A DNA stretch of 64,000 bases from JAHDDW01 sp964648795 (GTDB lineage: Bacteria > Actinomycetota > Acidimicrobiia > Acidimicrobiales > SZUA-35): NCBI GenBank assembly GCA_964648795.1, contig CAZYMB010000003.1:1-64000 (forward strand). Reading direction: 5' to 3'. Position numbers and translations under genes: made by a program. The notes beneath the pieces are model-generated. The model was not told the DNA's origin. It saw only the letters and a list, made by a program, of their open reading frames with translations, and did no database searches. Below are positions 60,782 through 64,000 of this stretch, one piece after another (positions within the stretch are counted from its first letter, which is position 1; every line of letters begins with the position of its first letter).

Positions 60782-60930
60782 CATGGATAAAGCATACCAG
60801 GGTTTTATATAGGATTTACTACCCACCTTTCCCAAGGCTTGCCCTAATTGGGTTCTACTGACGCCAAAGAGCGGCTGTTTCAGCCAAAACATGGTTAAGT
60901 TACAGTTATGCGCACACCCCTGTTACAGCG
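60782..60930. promoter_or_regulatory. Divergent promoter region between the DivIVA-like and rhomboid-like genes
   Basis: About 149 bp without a gene, A/T-rich. It contains the perfect inverted repeat GGCTG-TTT-CAGCC at 60873-60885. No clear -10/-35 pair could be assigned. The hairpin is followed by AAAA on the plus strand, so it is not a plus-strand terminator. Confidence 0.4.
60873..60885. promoter_or_regulatory. Inverted repeat GGCTG-TTT-CAGCC
   Basis: Perfect 5-bp arms about 92-104 nt upstream of the DivIVA-like start and 46-58 nt upstream of the rhomboid-like start. A candidate operator; the evidence is symmetry alone. Confidence 0.3.
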
Positions 60931-61743
60931 GTGTATTGTGTATGTGTGAGGTATGGATACGGCAACGGCGACCCTGAAGCGTCTTGGTTCAAATTAGGCA
61001 CCATAGAGGTTACAACTACGATTCTTGTGACTGGATTGGCCACAATTGCTCTTCTGGCATCCGCAGTGGACCCTGGGCTTTCCGGCAGGCTCTTCTTCAA
61101 TTCAGATCTAGTTAGCGGAGGAGAGTTTTGGCGGCTTATTACTTGGCCTCTCGCTGTGCCCTTGAATATTTTTGGCGTTATTAATATTGTGTTCTTTTTC
61201 TTGATCGGGTCGAGACTCGAACAAACCCTTGGCCGAGCCAAGTTCACAGGTTTGCTGCTCGCTATATCTGGCACCATCTTGTTTGTGCTCATGGCTCTCA
61301 ACCTCTTAGTAGGACTTGGCGCTGGACTTGCAGGACTGTCTGTGTTGACAACAGCGCTAATTGTCGCAATAGCGACCATGACGCCCTTTGCTCCCTCCTT
61401 CTTTCAGATTCCTATCTGGATTCTGGCAACTGGATTCGTGGCTTACTCTTCCCTCGTTGCTCTTGCCGACCGAGCTTGGGGAACGCTCATAGCTGAAGTC
61501 GTTGCCGCGATTGTAGCCATTGGGTACATTGTTTACCTTGGTCGAGCCCACGAAGTAATCTCGGACGCTCCAATAGCACAGAAGGTCACAGAGCAAAAAC
61601 AAAAGCGCGCTCACTTACAAGCTGTGCCCAACGTCAGTGATGAAGAAATGAATCAGATCTTAGACAAAATTTCTTCTCAGGGAATGAAGTCGCTAACTAA
61701 AGACGAGAAGAAGAAACTTAAGAGCTTTTCCAAGAAACGCTAG
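60931..61743 (+). CDS. Rhomboid-fold membrane protein, probably non-proteolytic
   Basis: The rhomboid core landmark GEFWRLITWPLAVPLNIFGVI (landmark) is followed by LIGSRLEQTLGRAKF, and six membrane helices are visible. The usual GxSG motif is absent (the region reads AGLAGLSVLTTA), and the helix that should carry the catalytic His reads DRAWGTLIAEV. A pseudoprotease is therefore likely. The C-terminal DKISSQGMKSLTKDEKKKL is a tail often found on bacterial rhomboid-like proteins. Starts are GTG 60931 or GTG 60946. Its 3' end overlaps sepF by 4 bp on the opposite strand. Confidence 0.78.
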   Translation: MYCVCVRYGYGNGDPEASWFKLGTIEVTTTILVTGLATIALLASAVDPGLSGRLFFNSDLVSGGEFWRLITWPLAVPLNIFGVINIVFFFLIGSRLEQTLGRAKFTGLLLAISGTILFVLMALNLLVGLGAGLAGLSVLTTALIVAIATMTPFAPSFFQIPIWILATGFVAYSSLVALADRAWGTLIAEVVAAIVAIGYIVYLGRAHEVISDAPIAQKVTEQKQKRAHLQAVPNVSDEEMNQILDKISSQGMKSLTKDEKKKLKSFSKKR

Positions 61744-62120
61744 GCGCTTTCCCCACTAGCTATATCTTCGATTAAATCTATATCTTCATCAGTTAGGTCG
61801 ATGCCCGTTGGCTGCAACAAGAAGAGCCTCTTGCTCAGTTTCTTTAAACGTCCTTGCGTGGCGTAAACAAGCCCGGAGCAGAAATCAATAACTCGACGCC
61901 CATCTGCTGGATTGACCGCAGATAGGTTCACGAGAACAACTTCGCCCGATATGTAGGTATCGGCTACCACTTGCACCGCAGCGAATGACGACAGTGTAAT
62001 GAACTGCACCCCTAACTCTGCTGGGGCATCTCCTGTTGGAGCCAGGGTTATCTCTGCTGGTTCTATTGGGTCTGGCGAACCGAGGTTTGTGTACGCTTTG
62101 AGAGCCTCAACGAATGCCAT
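61740..62120 (-). CDS. sepF: Cell division protein SepF
   Basis: SepF anchors FtsZ to the membrane. The 126-residue sequence has VVLVNLSAVNPADGRRVIDFCSGLVYA (landmark region), which is the SepF signature, and an N-terminal helix for membrane contact. The order sepF-yggS-pgeF-ftsZ (read from the right) is canonical. It would bind the DVPSFLK end of FtsZ seen at 63471. Confidence 0.94.
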   Translation of the reverse strand: MAFVEALKAYTNLGSPDPIEPAEITLAPTGDAPAELGVQFITLSSFAAVQVVADTYISGEVVLVNLSAVNPADGRRVIDFCSGLVYATQGRLKKLSKRLFLLQPTGIDLTDEDIDLIEDIASGESA

Positions 62121-62159
62121 GAAATGATCTTAGCTCAATTGTTAGACCTAGACGGGCTG

Positions 62160-62801
62160 CTATTGCTGACGCTTGCCCAACAAAGCCTCACCCAGGCGCA
62201 AATCGGTGGCTCCGTGGCGGAGTGCGACTTTATAGTCACCACTCATCCCCATCGAAAGTCGACCGAAACCGAACTCATCAGTTAACTCTTTAGCTCGTTC
62301 AAATACGGGTTCTGGGTCACCTCCGCCTGCTGGACCCATCACCATCAAGCCGACGACATTGACGCCTTCGGTGACGCCCTGATCGACCAGTGGCTTGATC
62401 TCGTCTGGGCTGCATCCACTCTTTTGCGGCTCTCCGGTCAGATTGACTTGTATAAAAACTTCAGGATAGGTACAACGATTCGCTATCTCAGACAAAAGCT
62501 TAGATGTTGACACACTGTGCCATACAGAGACAATATCAGCTATCTTCTTTACCTTGTTTCGCTGCAACCCGCCAACAAAGTGCCAGTTTACATCGCTAAA
62601 GCTTCCAGCTTTAGCTCTCAGCTCCTGCGCATAGTTCTCACCGAAGTCTCTCAGGCCTAAATCGCGCAAGACCTGGATCTGATCAACTTCAAACTTCTTA
62701 GTGACAGCCACTATTCGAACATCTTCTGGTTTTTGTACAAAATCGGCAATATCAGAACGGACTTGATTAAGCCGCTCCTCAATTTCATCTAGCGAACTCA
62801 T
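62160..62801 (-). CDS. yggS: PLP homeostasis protein YggS/PLPBP
   Basis: The TIM-barrel-like PLP-binding protein has the Lys in VAVTKKFEVDQI, GENYAQEL, WHFVGGLQRNK and SMGMSGDY near the end. The 213 residues are a normal length. It regulates PLP and amino-acid pools. Its start overlaps pgeF by 1 bp. Confidence 0.96.
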   Translation of the reverse strand: MSSLDEIEERLNQVRSDIADFVQKPEDVRIVAVTKKFEVDQIQVLRDLGLRDFGENYAQELRAKAGSFSDVNWHFVGGLQRNKVKKIADIVSVWHSVSTSKLLSEIANRCTYPEVFIQVNLTGEPQKSGCSPDEIKPLVDQGVTEGVNVVGLMVMGPAGGGDPEPVFERAKELTDEFGFGRLSMGMSGDYKVALRHGATDLRLGEALLGKRQQ

Positions 62802-63463
62802 TAAGAGATCCAGGCCACTAGAGCTTGACGCTGCGGATCGGATCTAACACGATGAGAATAGAAAGAATCACTGACCGTTGACTCAGCCATTTCGGGAGCT
62901 GGCATATGCAGGGTTTCACAAACATCAACTAAAGCTCTGTGGAGATCTAATGCTGGCGCTCCCCATGAAGTCTGACCCTTAACCTCTTCTCCAAACTGAG
63001 CGATGAGATTCTCAAGCTCGGCTTCTCCGAACTCGTAGTCCTCTACCCCAATATGGGGACCTAGGAGCACTGAAACAATTGAATCGTTGTCTTCACGTAT
63101 TGCTTTGACCGTTTCTTGGACAACACCGCCGACAAGGCCACGCCAACCGGCATGAACAACTCCTAAGTTATGATTACCAATCAGAACTATTGGCATGCAG
63201 TCAGCAGTAGTAATCGAAATCGGAACTCCGGGTGTTGAAGTGACAAGAGCATCTGCTTCGCCGGCATAGCCAACTGGCTGAGTTACTCGAATCACTTTTG
63301 ATGAGTGGGTTTGCCGAACCCAGGTCCACTGATAGTCAACAACGTTCGATCTATTATTGGCTAACTGGTCCTGGTCGGAATCGATCTGAAAATCGCCGTC
63401 GGAAGCTTCGGTAAAGCGAACCTCAAAGAGGCGATCTCCAACATTAAGATTGTGAGCCCTCAT
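62801..63463 (-). CDS. pgeF: Peptidoglycan editing factor PgeF (YfiH, laccase domain)
   Basis: The multicopper-oxidase-like domain has the conserved QTHSSKV, TTADCMPIVL and VHAGWRGLVGG motifs with metal-binding His and Cys. The family removes wrongly incorporated amino acids from peptidoglycan precursors, or acts on purines. It lies between ftsZ and yggS, as usual. Confidence 0.93.
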   Translation of the reverse strand: MRAHNLNVGDRLFEVRFTEASDGDFQIDSDQDQLANNRSNVVDYQWTWVRQTHSSKVIRVTQPVGYAGEADALVTSTPGVPISITTADCMPIVLIGNHNLGVVHAGWRGLVGGVVQETVKAIREDNDSIVSVLLGPHIGVEDYEFGEAELENLIAQFGEEVKGQTSWGAPALDLHRALVDVCETLHMPAPEMAESTVSDSFYSHRVRSDPQRQALVAWIS

Positions 63464-63470
63464 CTACGAT

Positions 63471-64000
63471 CTATTTCAGAAAACTTGGAACGTCAAACTC
63501 GTCTTCAACTTCGTCGTTTGAAGTGAAGAACTCTGAGAGCTCCGTCGAGAACTCAGACGAAGGCATCGCAGGTTCTGGGTGCGGCTCCTGTTTTGCAGGC
63601 TCCTCTGCTTTGCTGGCTGCTGGTTCTGGGTCTCGCAAGTCAATGGTTGGAGCCACCGTCTTAGTCATTGCGTGGCGAGTAGCAGCTCTTTCAAATCCAG
63701 TCGCAATAACTGTGATCTTGATTTCGTCTTCTAGTGCTTCATCTACCACTGTTCCGAAGATAATATTGGCATCTGGGTGAGCAACCGAGTGAATGCGTTC
63801 GGCTGCTTCATTGACTTCGAATAGCCCAAGTTCGCTGTTTCCAGCAATTGTTAGCAATACGCCTTTAGCTCCGTCGATCTCACTCTCAAGTAGTGGGCTC
63901 TCGATAGCTGATTGTGCTGCCGCAAGCGCTCTACCCGTACCACTGGCCTTACCAATTCCCATCAGTGCAGTACCAGCCGATTCCATAATCATCTTTACGT
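63471..64000 (-). CDS. ftsZ: Cell division protein FtsZ (C-terminal part, runs off the window)
   Basis: The visible part starts inside the GTPase C-terminal domain with VKMIMESAGTALMGIG, continues through ANIIFGTVVDEALEDEIKITVIATGF (landmark region) and a Glu/Pro/Ala linker, and ends in the conserved tail DVPSFLK that binds SepF and other partners. The 5' end lies beyond position 64000. Confidence 0.97.
   Translation of the reverse strand, partial: VKMIMESAGTALMGIGKASGTGRALAAAQSAIESPLLESEIDGAKGVLLTIAGNSELGLFEVNEAAERIHSVAHPDANIIFGTVVDEALEDEIKITVIATGFERAATRHAMTKTVAPTIDLRDPEPAASKAEEPAKQEPHPEPAMPSSEFSTELSEFFTSNDEVEDEFDVPSFLK

Overview
This window looks like a contig of an actinobacterium, most plausibly a member of the class Acidimicrobiia, from a draft genome. 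The main evidence is a complete Pup-proteasome locus with PafB/PafC next to tatB-tatC-helY, a GarA/FtsR/bifunctional-nuclease/GcvH block, a second proteasome activator (Bpa), SepF plus a DivIVA-like protein beside ftsZ, and menaquinone-type MenG. Base composition is moderate rather than the high G+C usual in this phylum. Four runs of exactly 100 N (1510-1609, 22298-22397, 41321-41420, 59384-59483) mark scaffold gaps of unknown true size. Each breaks a gene, and the one at 22298 makes a false fusion of two genes.

Layout. 0-5.4 kb: a putative nucleic-acid-binding protein, a GNAT enzyme, two small actinobacterial proteins, a double-domain ThyX-like protein and an unknown gene. 5.4-18.2 kb: one long minus-strand block reading arc, dop, pup, prcB, prcA, pafA, pafB, pafC, lepB, a zinc-ribbon gene, tatB, tatC, helY and the unknown gene. 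18.4-25.5 kb: a diguanylate cyclase, then ftsR, BFN nuclease, garA-like, gcvH, pgsA-like and DUF2079 genes, and a PP2C phosphatase with small membrane proteins. 25.5-31.3 kb: der, then a plus-strand group of FAD oxidoreductase, DUF1365, cyclopropane-synthase-like methyltransferase and ispH. 31.3-35.6 kb: scpA, scpB, rluB, aroH, tyrA, plsC. 35.6-40.8 kb: a two-component system, trpC, ygfZ, trpE. 40.9-44.7 kb: a secreted CAP-domain protein, a structured G+C-rich intergenic element, nth, rlmN, menG. 44.7-52.3 kb: an exopolysaccharide locus (priming transferase, nucleotidyltransferase, Wzz/ATPase, GT2, flippase, polymerase). 52.3-64 kb: dnaE, an unknown gene, bpa, a phosphatase, lspA, a DksA-like protein with a Lys/Ala tail, a DivIVA-like protein, a rhomboid-like protein, sepF, yggS, pgeF and the 3' part of ftsZ.

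How the genes work together. The window encodes tagging (Pup, Dop, PafA), unfolding (ARC), degradation (PrcA/PrcB) and an ATP-independent activator route (Bpa), plus PafB/PafC transcription control. The last 10 kb is cell-envelope and division biology. The middle contains aromatic amino acid synthesis (aroH, tyrA, trpC, trpE) and chromosome condensation (scpAB). Coding density is high: four convergent gene pairs overlap at their 3' ends, and no stretch of more than 300 bases lacks a gene.

Most notable observations: the proteasomal ATPase frame has no ATG, GTG or TTG upstream of its N-terminal coiled coil but has a perfect Shine-Dalgarno 8 nt before an ATC codon; the ThyX-like protein splits the ThyX signature between its two halves; a triple-hairpin G+C-rich element follows nth; and the Wzz/ATPase lacks the Walker A lysine. 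I did not find transposons, CRISPR arrays, tRNA or rRNA genes.
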